Part shown: piece after piece, positions 1-12,689 of the stretch
Position numbering within the stretch: the first letter of the stretch is position 1
Layout: each line of letters opens with the position of its first letter
Assembly: GCA_033239525.1 (NCBI GenBank)
Contig: BSYO01000036.1
Span: 2,006,126-2,070,125 of the forward strand
Reading direction: 5' to 3'
Origin: Nepenthes gracilis
Taxonomy: Eukaryota; Streptophyta; Magnoliopsida; Caryophyllales; Nepenthaceae
Length of the DNA: 64,000 nt
The notes under the pieces: generated by a model
What the model was told of the DNA's origin: nothing
The model's database searches: none
What the model saw: only the letters and a program-made list of their open reading frames with translations
Program-made: the position numbers and the translations under genes

Positions 1-125
1 GAGAGTTCTTATTTCTCAAAGTAGAAATTTTGCTCTCAAAATATTTTTTTTTTTTATATTTTAAATTTTTAAAATAATTTTTTTTTACTTAAAATGGGAT
101 GAAACCCTGTTTTTAAAAGTTTGGT
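1..125. repeat. MITE-like fragment cut by window edge
   Basis: The first bases resemble the arms of the inverted repeat at 21026-21150: both have a gttcttatttt or cctacttt type start, then caaagtag or gaagtag, then a ttttgctc or tttcgtct stretch. Only one arm is clear here, followed by A/T homopolymers. It is probably the end of a small non-autonomous DNA element that begins at or before the window edge. The resemblance is by eye and weak. Confidence 0.25.
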
Positions 126-2951
126 CTCCTATTCCAATCACAGGATCCAAAAGTCACATTCAAAAGTAATTTTAAATATCGATAGTTGTTCGACTCAAAT
201 TATAAGAAAAAATATGTTGACTAAAATTAGAGTACCCTATAATAATTTTAATAATATACTGAATCAAACTTAAATAATATTATAGACAAGAGGCCATATA
301 AAATGACTAAGTGAAATAAAAAAATGATGTCAATTTAAAACCTTTAAACTTACATTACAATGATTAAAATATCCTAAATTCTATTCTCTAAAAGTCTTTT
401 AATGTCCAAAAATTGTCACAAGTTTATCCAGGCCTATTAATATGAGAACTTAGCAAACAATGGTACGAATAATTTTAATATTTGACAAAATATATATACT
501 TCTATGTGTAAATATATATCAAATGACATATACAAAGAACGATATTAATATCAAATTATGAAATTTCAATAACATAAATTTTATGATAAAAGCATGCGAA
601 AATCATATCCTAATAAACAAACAAGTTTAAACTTGTATAATTGTCAAAATCATATCAAAAACTTTATAAAAGTTTGAAATCATACGGAATAAGAAAATCG
701 ACTAATATGTGCAAAAATATAAAATATACAAAAATTATACTTGCATATAAGAATTAATAATCAGTAATGATATTATAAAAAAATGTTGAATATCGAAATT
801 TAAATTATAATTATTTTCATATAGCCAACGACCATACACACTATTTGTGAGATGGTCCACTATATATTATTTCCTATAGTCATGACCAAAAGTCATTTTT
901 TTTGACTCGTTTGTATTAAATTTGACATTTAATTTATAAATAATATATTAAAATATATCCAAATATATTCTGATAATTTTTTATAATAATTTTTATTTAT
1001 TCAAAATTAAAAAAATTTTACAAAATATAAATATACACATATATTTCTCATGTTGGAGAAATTATTTATTTTTATCAAAGTCAAAATAGGGTTTTCGTTA
1101 CTTTTCTTATGAATCTATAATATATAGAAATCATAGTATAAAATTTATGAAATAGAAAATCATTTATGCTAAGATTTCAGTAACTCAATATAATTTATAT
1201 AATTTTATTAATTTCTTACAAATAAAAAATATGTAGGCATAAATATGTAGAAATTAATGCATATAGACACATAGGTATAAAATTTAGTAAAATGCAAGAA
1301 TATTTATATAGAAATTTTGGTATTTAAATATGATTTACTTAAATTCAAAACATATGCTTTATAAAATTTTATAAAATAGGAATAGATTTACATGCATACA
1401 AAGTATAATTAATCTGAGTAAAAAAATATCATATATATGAATATTTGAACAAGAAAATTTTCAAAAAATTTGAAAAAGATCGACAAAAAAATATTTAAAT
1501 ACATTTACTTTTACTAAAATTTATCAAAATTTAGCATAAATTTTCTTTAAATTTACTTTATCCTTCCTTCTTTCTCTTTTTCACTCTATTTTCTTTTTTT
1601 TTTCTTTCTTTTCTCTAAAAATTTTAAAAAAATAAGTTAAAATCAGATAAAGGATCTATTTATAAAAATCTAATGCATGTATATCAGTTAGATACAAATC
1701 AGGTATAGAGGCTAATCCCACACAGCGTACAAGTGCCTAACAGACATATATTCGCCGCCAACATTCAAAATCAAATATGCACGAGCGCCATCAAGGTATA
1801 ACTTAAACGCAGATATTTTGTCAAAAATATACTCATACATAAATCAGGCATATGTCAGGTGCTACTCAACTTAATTTACTCCTATCTATTACTTAATTTT
1901 TTTATCCAGAGAAGTTAATATCAAAAAATAAATTAATTAAATTAAATTTAGAATCACTAAATAATTTTTAAAATTTATACCTTACGTCATTTTAATTGAC
2001 AATGCTTATATTTATTTTTATATTATTCTCGATAATAATAGCTATCGGTTATATTTATTTATTTTTATTTTATTTTATTTTTAAACCAAACATACAGTAA
2101 ATAAAGTGATGGCATACGGTAATAATAGATAGATATTACATTACTTAAATAATATATAAATGATGTCATTAAGTATTTTTAATAAGGGATACGTATGTTG
2201 ATGTATTGTTGTCGTATTTCGACATGATATAATATTTATTTTATTTATGCTAATTTAAAAATTACAAATTCCGCAATGTTGCGCTTTTGAAATTTAATTA
2301 ATTAATTAATTGATTAATATTAATAATTGAAATAAAAATAACTACATAAATAAGGAGCTACATCATAAGAGACAGTTAACGATAATGTTAAATAAAAACC
2401 ATATAACACTGCTGTTTTAATATATTATTTCGTCTCATCGTAAATGATGTTAAAAATATAGTGTTAATTTAATATTTTTTAATCATAATTATTTTATATT
2501 AACCAAATAATTATGTTATTTTTTTCAAAAAATTATTAAAATTTTAAAAAATAAAAATCTCAACTGTCCAATATAGGTTAAATGCGTGTAATTAAAAAAG
2601 ATTAAATTAATCTTTTTTTGCATAAATGGCATTTTTCTTAGGTATTTTACTTTCATCTATTGTGTGTCATAATATATTTATTACGATATTTTTAAATATT
2701 ATATTTTTATAAATTTTAGTTATTTAAAGTATTTTAAAATTGTATATGATAAATAAATAATATTTTAATATATTATTTTAATTTTAACCTTTTCAATATT
2801 TGCTTTTTAAAGTGTTTTAATAGTTGAAAATATTTTAAAAGTCACATGAGATAATTTGAGAAAATACTTCAATGTATTATTGTATCCATAACTTTTATAT
2901 TAAAATAGATTTTAGTTATTAAAATAATAAAAAAAATATATTATTTGATAA
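126..2951. other. AT-rich intergenic DNA, no gene seen
   Basis: This is very AT-rich sequence with stops in all frames and many A/T runs. The patch at about 1700-1860 is less AT-rich. Its gcacgagcgccatcaag string resembles gcacatgagcgcctatcaag in the KCS intron near 24240-24260, so both are probably scraps of one old repeat family. No gene or RNA is recognisable. Confidence 0.6.
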
Positions 2952-3729
2952 TGTTGCTTTATCGGATCCTTATTATGATAGGGATAAGGATCCGATAATA
3001 ACATCAAACGGTATATATGTGAAAAAGAAAAAAAGAGAGAATCACACATAACGTTTTTACGTGAAAAATCTTCTCTTAACCGAGAAAAAAAATTACTGGA
3101 CTTTAGTTTGAGAATTGCTTTTACTATCTGATAGCTTAAATATTGGAGGTTGGGGACTAAGTGTATGGGGATTCAAAGGAGCTACTCTTACAACACAAGT
3201 CCTCACTTTCTCTCCCTTTAGTATAGAATGGCTTTTTACTTTCTCTCTCTTAGTATACTCTCACAAGAGTTTAGAGTCTTGAATTTTTCCCCGTTTGATA
3301 AGTGTAAAGTGAATACCTATATAATAGTGAAAACCTCTACATGGAGTTGCCACGTGGCGCTGGCATGTGTAAAAAATCATACCACTAACTTTGCAAATTC
3401 ATTTTACTGTGTCAGAAACGTTGCGTGTACGTGAGCCTAGTATGACGTCACTTCTACAGGGGTGTGTGGTCTGCTGGCCATCATTCCTCTTATAACCTGA
3501 CACGGTCAATCACCAAATCTCTAACACGCCAATTTTACAGGTAGAGTGGCGTCCGAAACCGGTCTTGAGCCCACGGGTTTGAGTGGACTTTAAGTCTAAC
3601 ATGTCCTTTGCACTGGTTTTGATGCCTAGACCTCCTACGCCTTTTGGGCTTATTGGGTTTCTTTAGTATCAGCGCTCAACTCTAGGAGAATGGATCTTAC
3701 AAGTGGATCCTGGGTATTAATACCGATCA
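2952..3729 (-). repeat. Copia-like solo LTR (minus orientation)
   Basis: Read on the minus strand the block starts TGATCGGTATTAATACC and ends in GCAACA, giving TG...CA ends. It carries the string typical of plant copia LTRs, gatttttcacgtaaaaac, also seen in the better-bounded LTR at 48130-48971, whose minus start TGATGGGT is similar. The flanks are GATAA (2947-2951) and AATAA (3730-3734), a 4/5 match that could be an aged target duplication. No internal coding region adjoins it, hence solo. The boundaries are less certain than for the other solo LTRs. Confidence 0.5.
2959..2998. repeat. 15-bp-arm perfect hairpin
   Basis: Arms ttatcggatccttat (2959-2973) and ataaggatccgataa (2984-2998) are perfect reverse complements around a 10-base loop. 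Imperfect pairing extends outward to about 2942 and 3015. It lies at the 3' end (minus sense) of the proposed copia-like LTR. Confidence 0.85.
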
Positions 3730-3734
3730 AATAA

Positions 3735-6529
3735 TATTATAATCAATTTTATTGTTAGTATAGCCAAAAAATAAATATAAAATAATATAGAATTACACTA
3801 TATTTTCGTTAAAATTTGTTACTGAGATATTATTTTATACTTAGAAAATAGGCAATTTTCAATGGTGGGGTATTTCATTCATGTTAGGGTGTATTCAAAT
3901 ATCTTCTAATTTTTACTAGTACATTAGTTATCTGATTGTCTTTTCTAGAGATGTGTGACATGTAATATTTCAAATTTAATCTCTAAGATGGTCTTACAGT
4001 ATGTAATTAGATTCTATTTGGGTCAATCTCCTTAATATAGTTATTGAGCTTTTAAAATATCATAATTGAGTCAGTTTCAATGATTACCTTACATAATCTT
4101 ATATTCTATACATCTATGAGAGTGTGCTAAATTGTTAAGATTTTTACCTTCAAAATGTTTGCATTTTCCAACTAGTCGTGTAACACTTGCTTCCTTATTT
4201 AATTAATTTGATATTATTAGTTATTTTGATTTTATTTTAGATATATTAAAAATAATTATGTAAATATTAATTTAAAGAAAATTTGGAGAAGAAAAGAGGT
4301 TTGGCAGGTGAGACATACCCGACGTGTGTTTGTTTGCCATTATGCCAGATTGGACACGCCTAAAAAGTGCCTTTGGATTGCTCAAACAAGGTTCAGGCAA
4401 ATTGATAGGTGTCTAATGTGCACCAGAGGCAATGTTCGAGGGTGATTATTGCGAAAAGCACTTGAGACAGTGCTCATGCGTGATTGGGGTAAAACACTAC
4501 GCTCGTGCAACGGTTCATCTATATAGGAGACGTGCATTGTTTTTTAACATTTTGTGTAGGAAGGAAGAGGAAAGAAAGTAAAAAGATAATGGAAGAAAAA
4601 AATAAGAAGGGAAGAAAAGAGATTTTGAGACATATTTTGATCAAAGCTATCAGATTAAATATTAAAGGCAAGTATCATTAAACCTTAACTTTGATCTATT
4701 TCAATTTTTCATTTAGTTTTACTTATATTTTGCAGATTTAGTACATACCATTTTCACTTAACACATTTTGATTCTTTGTGTATGCATATAGTTTTACCGA
4801 TTAATTTGAGGTTTTTGTTTGATTTTACTGAATATTTAAAGGAATTTGAAGATTTGAACAAATGGGTAATTATTTTAGAATATCGAACTTATTTTTAAAA
4901 TATTTACAAAGAAAAATCATGAAAACTTGTATATGGGCCTTACATGCGATATTCCGTGTATATACTTGGGCTATATTTTGTATTCGATTAGGTATTTATA
5001 CTTTTTTTCATGGTGAAAAACTTTGTGTCTATACTTCTCATAGTAGAAGTTTTGTATTTTTTTGCTAAAGAAAAAAGGTTTTGGACTTTATTATAGAGAC
5101 CATCTTCGATTTGATATTATATGAGAATTATAGTAAAAAATTGAGTGGAATTAATATATTCGAACGTCTTAATATATTCAAACAAATTTAAATACTACAT
5201 CTATCATTTACGGATGGTGAAAGAAAATGACATTTGTCTTCATCTATAGGGAAGAATATGTAGAAGGCCCGCCTATGGTCTAGATAGTAGTAATTCAACT
5301 TAATATTACTAAAAGTATATATAATCATTTCTCAAAATCAATCTTTTAATTTGTGATTCTCCTATTTGAGTATACTTTATATTTTTAATATTTTTATCTA
5401 TATTTAATTTGGATACTTGAGACTTTGATTTTTTATTTATAAGTTTTGACTGCCATTTGAATTTAGATATCAATTTTGGTTAGTTTTATACATTCAGATC
5501 ATTTGGTATTTTCTTTTGGATTATAGATTATACATATGAAATCACATTTTGACTTTTATTGATTTGTCACATTCGATGTTTGGATTTCAATTGTTACCCA
5601 TTTTATATCTATTTTTTTATTTGCATCTTTGTTCTAATTTTGAACGTATTGTTTATATATGTATATTTATTTATTTATTTATTGATACTTATTAAGTTTT
5701 CGACTACAATTTTTATTATTTTTGACCCTTTCGGATTTTATGAGTATTAGTTGTATAGTTGTATTGTTTATATATTTGATATATTTTTGGTATCCTAAGA
5801 TAGATGGTTAGATCGATATTAATATACGTTATTGTCATGGAGTTAGGGTTTGAATTATTCTAATATTTAAATATTGTGACATTTCATTTATATTGGATCG
5901 GTAGTGTGATTTGTATTATTAGTTTGTCTCTTTTTTCTTACAGATATTTGCAACAGCTCGTGTTTAGTTTTATTATCTAAATGGATAGTTCGGAATGATT
6001 ATATGATGATTGATATTATTGTCCATTATTATGGTCATTCTTGAAATTGTATGGATATTTTATCAGGTCCAATCTAAATTTGGGTATTATATTTAGATAT
6101 CTTTACTTTAAAATTTTATTTTATAGATTATAATTATTATTAATTATTATTAGTACAAATTTTTGATTTGAGTTCCTGACAAGTCAAAATATCCAAACAC
6201 TCATTGAGCTTTGCCATCTCTACCCATTCATCTGAAACTTGCTCTTTTATTCTTATCAGCACTAACATATGTGTTTATCTTAATCCATCCAACTCTAAAG
6301 GAGATCTATCTATTAATCCTATTTATAGAGTTTTAGTAAAGTTGTAAGAGGAAGTAAGTACTTTAAAGGTCAAAAGTCAGTAAGTTTATCAATTTCTCAT
6401 ACTTGAATGATAAATTTCTATCATTTTTTAAAAAAATAAATTCATTGCATCAAACCCATAATAGCCAAATTGTGGCAAAAAAAAAAAAAAAAAAAAGATA
6501 CTTACTTTATTGATTATCAATGGATATCG
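3735..6529. other. Intergenic DNA with one GC-richer block
   Basis: Mostly AT-rich and without credible ORFs. The part at about 4290-4560 is less AT-rich, with a TATA-like ctatatagg near 4516 followed by a purine-rich tract (4560-4625). This looks like the U3/R part of an old LTR, but no paired ends or target duplication were found. An A run of about 20 lies at 6477-6497. Confidence 0.5.
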
Positions 6530-8950
6530 AGTTAGAAATAATCTATGTGAGGAGGGTTTTAGAGTGTATATTTGTCATATTTGTCTTGCAGCATAGCATG
6601 CCAAATCTTCTTTGTACTTTGACAATATCTAATTTTGTGGTTGCAAACTTTTGAAATTGTTATAGGCAGCAAGCAAATGACGATGTCAATTTCATTCTAA
6701 ATTTGTAACTATTTGTAAGCTGTTTATCACTCTAAACAAGCAAATAAAAGTTTCAAATTTTGATGGAGCTTTGATTTCTTAAATGTCAGTTCACATCTTA
6801 TCTGTGGCAATCGATTGATCTTCATGGAGATTATATGCCTTCTTGGTCTTATATTTTTTAGATGTTGTGTTCGAGAATTACTTGTCTTAACAACCCTAAT
6901 ATATCTGAACATGTGTCCCCTGTAGCCAGTCAAGGCCTTCATCATTGAGTTTGTCTTCAAATATATCCCACTTTTATTCCCCATTTGACTGCAAATAATC
7001 TGCCACTTTGCGTTTTAGCTCTTCAATTGACACTAAGGGTGTATATGAAGTTTATTAGAGGACAAATGCTGAGCCATTTGTATATCCAAAATTTAATCTT
7101 CTATCCATTTTTAATATTTTATTTGGTTTCTTTACATATTAAGTCCCTTATTGTAAGAATGTTGTGCTAGGTGGTTGAAGCATTTTTGCTTTTCTTTATG
7201 TCAAGAAAATTAGAGCTTTTTAGTTACTTGGCTCTGAAAATTTGTGCCCATAATTTGTTAGAGTCACAATACTACTCTTATCCCACTTTTCTCATAATAG
7301 CTAAGTTGTTATTGTAGGTGTTCCTAGGACCTAGACCTCATATGCTTTCAAGTTACATACCTCTTCTTTGTTAATGTAGTGGACTTTATGATCTCCTTAG
7401 GGGAAATTTCTATTAATCTATTTGAGTCTCTTTTATATGCTTTTAGGTAAAATGTGTGTTTACATTGTATAAATAAAGACTGTTTGAGTTACAATTTAAA
7501 TAAATGTTACTCTTTTCGTGATAGATGTGTTTTTGCTCCAACTAAGGATTCCTTTTCTTATTATTTTGATGATTGTTCTATAGTAAACCTTACTAGTGCA
7601 GCCATGAATCAATTGAGTACCCCATTTAGTTTTAAGTTTTTGAATTAACATGAATCGGCATAAAACTTGAAGCTCATAGGCTAGGCTTCTGTAGACACAT
7701 GAAGACACAAAGATTTGGGATTTGTTTGTATTGATGGTTTGACTAACGAATTGGTAGAAACGTTTAAGCAATCTTAAAAAATTGGTAAACTGATTTTTGG
7801 TAGCCTTAAAAAATAAAATGAGATTATTCACAAAAAATAAGGTGGAAAATGGTTGGTTTGAATCTATATTCTTTAATCAGTTTTTACTTCCTTTCTAAAA
7901 CATCTCTATTGATGAGGTGAAAGAGATGCTCAATAGAAAGAGTAAAAACATAGGGTGAGAAGGGTTTCCCTTGTCTAATCAGCAAAATGGTTGAAAGATA
8001 TCAATAAGTTTTCCATTCCAAAGTACTGTAAATGTGGACATGGTCATGCACTCTTTAACAAGTCTCACAAGATAGTTTGGAAAGTTCAATGTGAGGAGCA
8101 TGTAGCAAACAAATCCCATCTAATTTTGTCATAAGCTTTAGTAATATTAATTTTTAGGGCTAGTGCATCATTTTTCCATTTGGCTTTCCCCATGGCATGC
8201 AACATTTTTTGTGCCACCATAATGCTATCGTGGGTCTTCCAACCTGGTAGATAATTGACTTAGGCAAGGTTAATAAGATCATTCATGAGCATTTTGACTC
8301 CGTGGACAATGGACAATGGATTTAATTATTATTTTGTAAATCATGTTGCATAGTGTGATAGGCCTAAATTGGTTGAAATTTTTTAGTCCATCAACCTTGG
8401 CTACGAGAACCAGAATAGTCTGATTTTCACTTTTAGAAAAGTGTCGCGAAAGACTTTAGTTGCGATTTTGCAAAGGTCATTCTTCATTAATTCTTTACAT
8501 TTTGGACGAATAGGGCGTCGAACCCATTGGGTCTTGGTGCCTTGAGGGTTTTATTGAGAATAGAGATTGCTTAACTTCATCCAAATTCGGGGTAGCTTCA
8601 ATATGCTTGTTAAGAATTATGTGCTTGGGCCAGAAGTGGGGGAGGCTTTCCTTAGAAAGGGGGTTCGAGTCTGAGAAGATGTTCCTAAAAGAATTAGTTT
8701 CCCCTTCCATGAGCATAACCTTGTCGTAAATTCAAACTTTATCACCAATTTTTAGTATAGTAATCCTATTATGACATTTCCTAATTATAATAGCATTGAA
8801 GAAGAGTTTCGTACTTCTCTCCTTCGTGGCAAACCAATTGAATTTTGATTTATGAAATCAGTGAACCTCCACTTTATTAAGGATCATCCGATGGTCTCGA
8901 ATGAGATTATCTTCAAGTTCTCTTAATTGGATTGAGCCAACTTAGAAAAA
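6530..8950 (-). pseudogene. L1-type LINE ORF2 remnant (RT and zf-RVT)
   Basis: On the minus strand, conceptual translation in shifting frames gives LINE reverse-transcriptase landmarks in the right order. Near 8870-8700 comes the region before RT (NWFATKERSTKLFFNA). Next are PNLDEVKQSLFSIKPS (about 8590), FRPITLCNMIYKII (about 8370), GFVCYMLLTLNFPNYLVRLV (about 8100) and LDKGNPSHPMF (about 7950). The post-RT part NTNKSQIFVS...QLIHG lies at 7831-7496. A zf-RVT-like IKAPSKFETFICLF with NSLQIVTNLE follows at about 6770-6700. Many stops and frameshifts show it is dead. The endonuclease half is absent, as expected for a 5'-truncated LINE. No minus-sense poly(A) tail is visible. Confidence 0.8.
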
Positions 8951-9612
8951 GGTATCTTAAACAATCATAATACAATTGGTTAAAGTTCTCTTTCTTTAAA
9001 GATATTACTAAATTTTTAAAGTTGATAATAACTTAATTCATCTTCCTCTTAGATTGACAACAACCTCATAAATACGATGTCAATAAAAAATAAAAATATT
9101 ATTCATAAAATTATTTTAGATTTTAAATATTGGTTGTTGAATCTTTTCATTTAAAAAACATTACATTGCAATGCCCTCGGACTCCGATCCTTGCATGTCC
9201 TACAAGAGCACCTTCTAATTGTAGTGTAATGTTTTGAGCTCGGGGTTCTTACTTTACAATTTTTTTTTCATTATTTTTTAATACAAATTTTTTGAAAAAA
9301 ATTCAAAAAAAAAAAAAAAAAATACAAAGCACATGCTTCGTGATGGTTCATGTCTTTTGTGTGTTGTATCATATGGTCCTTAATTTTCATGCTCTTTTTT
9401 TTAGTTATTTAACATATTAAAATAATATAATACATATATATTTTTATTTAATTTGTTTAAAAATATTAAAATATTTAAATATAAAAATAACTAATATACT
9501 ATTTATATATTTTTTTAATATTTTTTTATCTGCTACATTTCGATCAAATGGATAAATGGAGATTATGATCAATGTCAGATATAGTGGACAGTGCGTTGAT
9601 CAAAAGAGAAAT
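8951..9612. other. Intergenic DNA with MITE-like scraps
   Basis: AT-rich, no gene. The part at 9230-9330 has ggggttcttactttacaat followed by T and A runs, resembling one arm of the inverted repeat at 21026-21150. Positions 9613-9617 are the 5' target duplication (AGATT) of the next element. Confidence 0.4.
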
Positions 9613-9617
9613 AGATT

Positions 9618-10147
9618 TGATGGGTATAATTACCCGAATAACTAAAAGCTACCCATGGGATAGAATATGGAAACTATTGATAACTTCTACAGTTGGGTTT
9701 TGGGAAGAACCGCCATAACCGGCCGGAGGAGTTATGGAAACCACCCGGAGTGGGAGGTTAATAAACCACCCGGAGTGGAAGTTAATAAACCACCCGGAGT
9801 GAAAGTTAAGAAACCGACAAGGAGTTGAAAAAAAAAACTAGATGTACTTATCCGGAGAAGTATAACTTCTTTTTCAGTCCAAGAAAATTCTCTCTTAATC
9901 TTAATATATCTAAAAGAAGAACAAAATAATATCTTTCCCTTTTATTCTCAAAAAAGGCAAATGACTTACTTGAGCGTCGGAGTGCCTTTGGGGATTTAGC
10001 CCCATTGACCTGCTGACCATCTTGTCTGCAGTTGTGTTGTGCAGGACGTGACTTCAAGAAGACGGAGCTACCAGAATAATTCAAATCAACTACCGGACCA
10101 GATCCGCTTGACCACATCCGTCTGAACTCCGGACTAGATCCGCAACA
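9618..10147 (+). repeat. 5' LTR of Tat element, promoter deleted
   Basis: It aligns along its length with 18429-19023 but is 530 bp against 595 bp. A 71-bp stretch, 18682-18752 of the 3' LTR, is missing here at about 9879. That stretch contains the TATA box ccctataaaagg, and the hexamer acttct borders both ends of the lost segment. U3 carries repeated ccacccggagtg(g)aagttaataaa units of about 25 bp. Confidence 0.93.
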
Positions 10148-10148
10148 T

Positions 10149-10166
10149 TGGCGCCGTCTGTGGGAA
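10149..10166 (+). other. Primer binding site of Tat element
   Basis: TGGCGCCGTCTGTGGGAA starts one base after the 5' LTR. This TGGCGCCGTCTGTGGG type of site is usual for Tat elements and differs from the TGGCGCCGTTGCCGGGG (tRNA-Asp) type of Athila. From memory the matching primer is a tRNA-Arg; that assignment was not checked. Confidence 0.85.
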
Positions 10167-10218
10167 CCAGACAAAAAGCCTGATTCACCACTAAAAATAA
10201 AAATATAAAAAAAGAAAA

Positions 10219-11880
10219 ATGGTTAACACTCGAACACGCTAAAGTGCTCCGGAGATAAATGCTCCAGCCATAAGTATGCCGGCATTAGAAGATGTTGTTC
10301 CTGAAAATAACGTTCCTTTGCCGGAACTGGAAAGAAATCCACAGGATCAACTCATACTGGAAATGAACGCCCGTATGAAAGAAATGACTCAAGAGATTCA
10401 GTCTTTACGCAAAGAAGTGGGACGTCAAAAGCCGGACGCCCATTCTTGAAAGAACGCATGTTCCTGCTTAATGGAACATAGACGAAAGGTTGTGGATATC
10501 CAAGAAAGAGTATTTTCAAGAGAAAGGGGAGAAGGCCGATCTCACTTGGAGGGCCGGTTGGGCCCAAGATCCGTTGAAGACAACCCAGAAAGGCGAAATC
10601 CCCGGAGTGAAAGAAGACATCTTGGCCAGGAGGAAGCTTCCTCCAACTTACCTCCAGACGGAAGAAGTAAGCGATTACACCGGTCTGAAGCTCCTGAGGA
10701 ATTGAGAGTTTATCTCAATGCCAAGAATGCCCAACATCAACAATCTGAAGCTCCCAGAGGAATTGAGAACCTATCTTAATGCCAAAATGTCAAGAATCTC
10801 CGATCCGAAGTTCACGGTGAGAACTTATCTCGATTCTAAGAAATCTGTTGTTGTACCTCGAGAGAGAAAAAATTAGAAAAGATGTGGGATTACCTTTTCG
10901 GAGAAAAATCAAGGACGGACCCGGTGATCTAAGGAGGTCCCCATTCACATGTAAAATCAGACCTATCCATTAAGAAATTCAAAATGCCAGTCATTGACAC
11001 ATATGACGGAAGTACTGACCCAATGGATCATTTGGATCACTTCCGGACCTTGTTGAGTTTCTAAGGATTAGATGAAATGATGATGTGTCAATGCTTCCCA
11101 TTAACTTTGAAAGGGGATGCGAGAATCTGGTTTTACCGGATGCCGTCGAACTCAATTCGGTCCTTCCAAGAGTTAGCAGAAAACTTTCTCTCTCAATTTG
11201 CTTTAAGCTAGAGAATAGAAAAACAACCCTGGCACTTGGCCCGTATAAGGTCCAAATGAAAACTTCAAGAGCTTCCTGTCAAGATTCACTTCCGAAGCCC
11301 GTAGAATTCCATGCCTCACCGACGAAGTGAAATTAAACACTTTTATTGCAAACTGGAGCCGGAGAATTTTTCAAAATTTGGCTCACACAAATCCACAAAC
11401 TTTGAGAGAGGTGGAGATTCTTTGCCACGAGCATACGTGGCGGTGAGGAAGCCAATGAGGCTAAGAAGCCTACGGGGTGAATCCTCCTTATCATGGATCA
11501 CCGAAGAGAAGGAAAACGAAGATGAAAGATCCCATCCAAAGGAGCCCGGAAGGAAGTTCAAGATCAAAACACGAAGAGAGAGGCCATTTGATCCTACCCG
11601 TTAAATGATTCAAGAACAAATATCCGATACAAATACGAGAGGAAAAATTCTTCAAGTGGCCAAGAGCCCCAAAGAACCCGAAGTGGAGATCAAAGCAAGT
11701 TTTGCCATTACCATCGCTCACCTGGGCATGGAACTGAGGAATGTTGGACTGCAAAGGGAAATTGAAATTCGATCGGGAAAGGACATCTCAAAATTCTTGA
11801 AGAAACCAGGAAGATTCAGTAAAGACCGGAAGAAGAAGAGACGGGCGACCACAATCGGTGCCGTGTGGTGGTCGGAGTGG
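10219..11880 (+). pseudogene. Tat gag, broken
   Basis: The start is taken at ATG 10219, after the leader. The seventh codon after the Met is TAA (10240-10242) and further frame changes follow. The N-terminal part is charged (LEMNARMKEMTQEIQSLRKE). The retrotrans_gag core is recognisable near 10985-11200 as MPVIDTYDGSTDPMDHLDHF, then GDARIWFYRMPSNSIRSFQE. The C-terminal HLGHGTEECWTAKG...IGKGHLK motif (about 11720-11795), common in Tat Gag, is also present. Gag would form the virus-like particle; this copy cannot encode it. Confidence 0.85.
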
Positions 11881-12452
11881 TAAACATGATAACCACCAGA
11901 TCGCCAAGGCTCATCCGATCAAATGGACGTCATCGGAGTGATAGGAAACGGAAGTTTGAAAGTGATGATGTAATTAGTTTTAGTAAGGAAGATATGGATC
12001 ATGTGAGAACACCACATTCAGATCCATTAGTTGTATCTGCCTTAGTTTCTGACGGTAACGTGGATTACCACATGAAACGAATCTTTATTGATAATGGAAG
12101 CTCTAGTAATTTGCTTTATTTTGATGCCTTCATTAAATTGGGTTTAAAAATTAATCAACTCCGGCCAGCCAACGGACCACTGTACGGAGTGGGAAATGAG
12201 CCGGTTACAGTCAAAGGAACCATCCACTTGGAAGTTACGTTGGGGACTTACCCAAGAACTGCTTCTCACGAACTAACATTTCTGGTAGTGGACCTGCCTT
12301 CAGTTTATAACGCAATTCTAGGCCGACCTTGCCTTGCAATTTTTGGAGCAGTAACGTCTATTCCTCATTTAAAAATGAAGTTCCCAACATGGGGTTGGAG
12401 AGATATTGGGAGATCAAGTTACCGGAAGAACATGTTACTTATCCCAAGTTGA
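11865..12452 (+). pseudogene. Tat aspartic protease segment
   Basis: This 195-codon open stretch contains the retropepsin-type active site IDNGSSSNLLYFDAF (about residues 75-89, D at 76) and downstream AILGRPCLAIFGAVTS, the usual ILGRP strand. The DNGSS form, in place of DTGSS, is seen in many Tat elements. It is continuous with neither gag nor RT because of frame breaks, so the polyprotein is not translatable. The first residues are probably gag tail read in another frame. Confidence 0.8.
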
Positions 12453-12689
12453 AAAAAATGTTCAAGATGTCCTGGAAGATTTTGACTATCGAGACGAAGG
12501 CACGTTGCAACAAGCTCGGTCCGGAATTCTTGACCTAATTCCTTTGGATCCAACGAGATCAGGAAAAATGCGTACAAATAGGAAACTCGTTGGAAATGAG
12601 TTCGTAGGCGGTTAATTGAGTTCCTCCGGAAAAATAAGGATGTCTTTGCTTGGACGTCATCTCGATATGCCCGGAATTCCAACCAAGTG

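Noticed and set aside
6477..6497. A run as the poly(A) tail of the LINE
   Set aside because: The LINE is on the minus strand, so its tail would be a T run on plus; the orientation is wrong.
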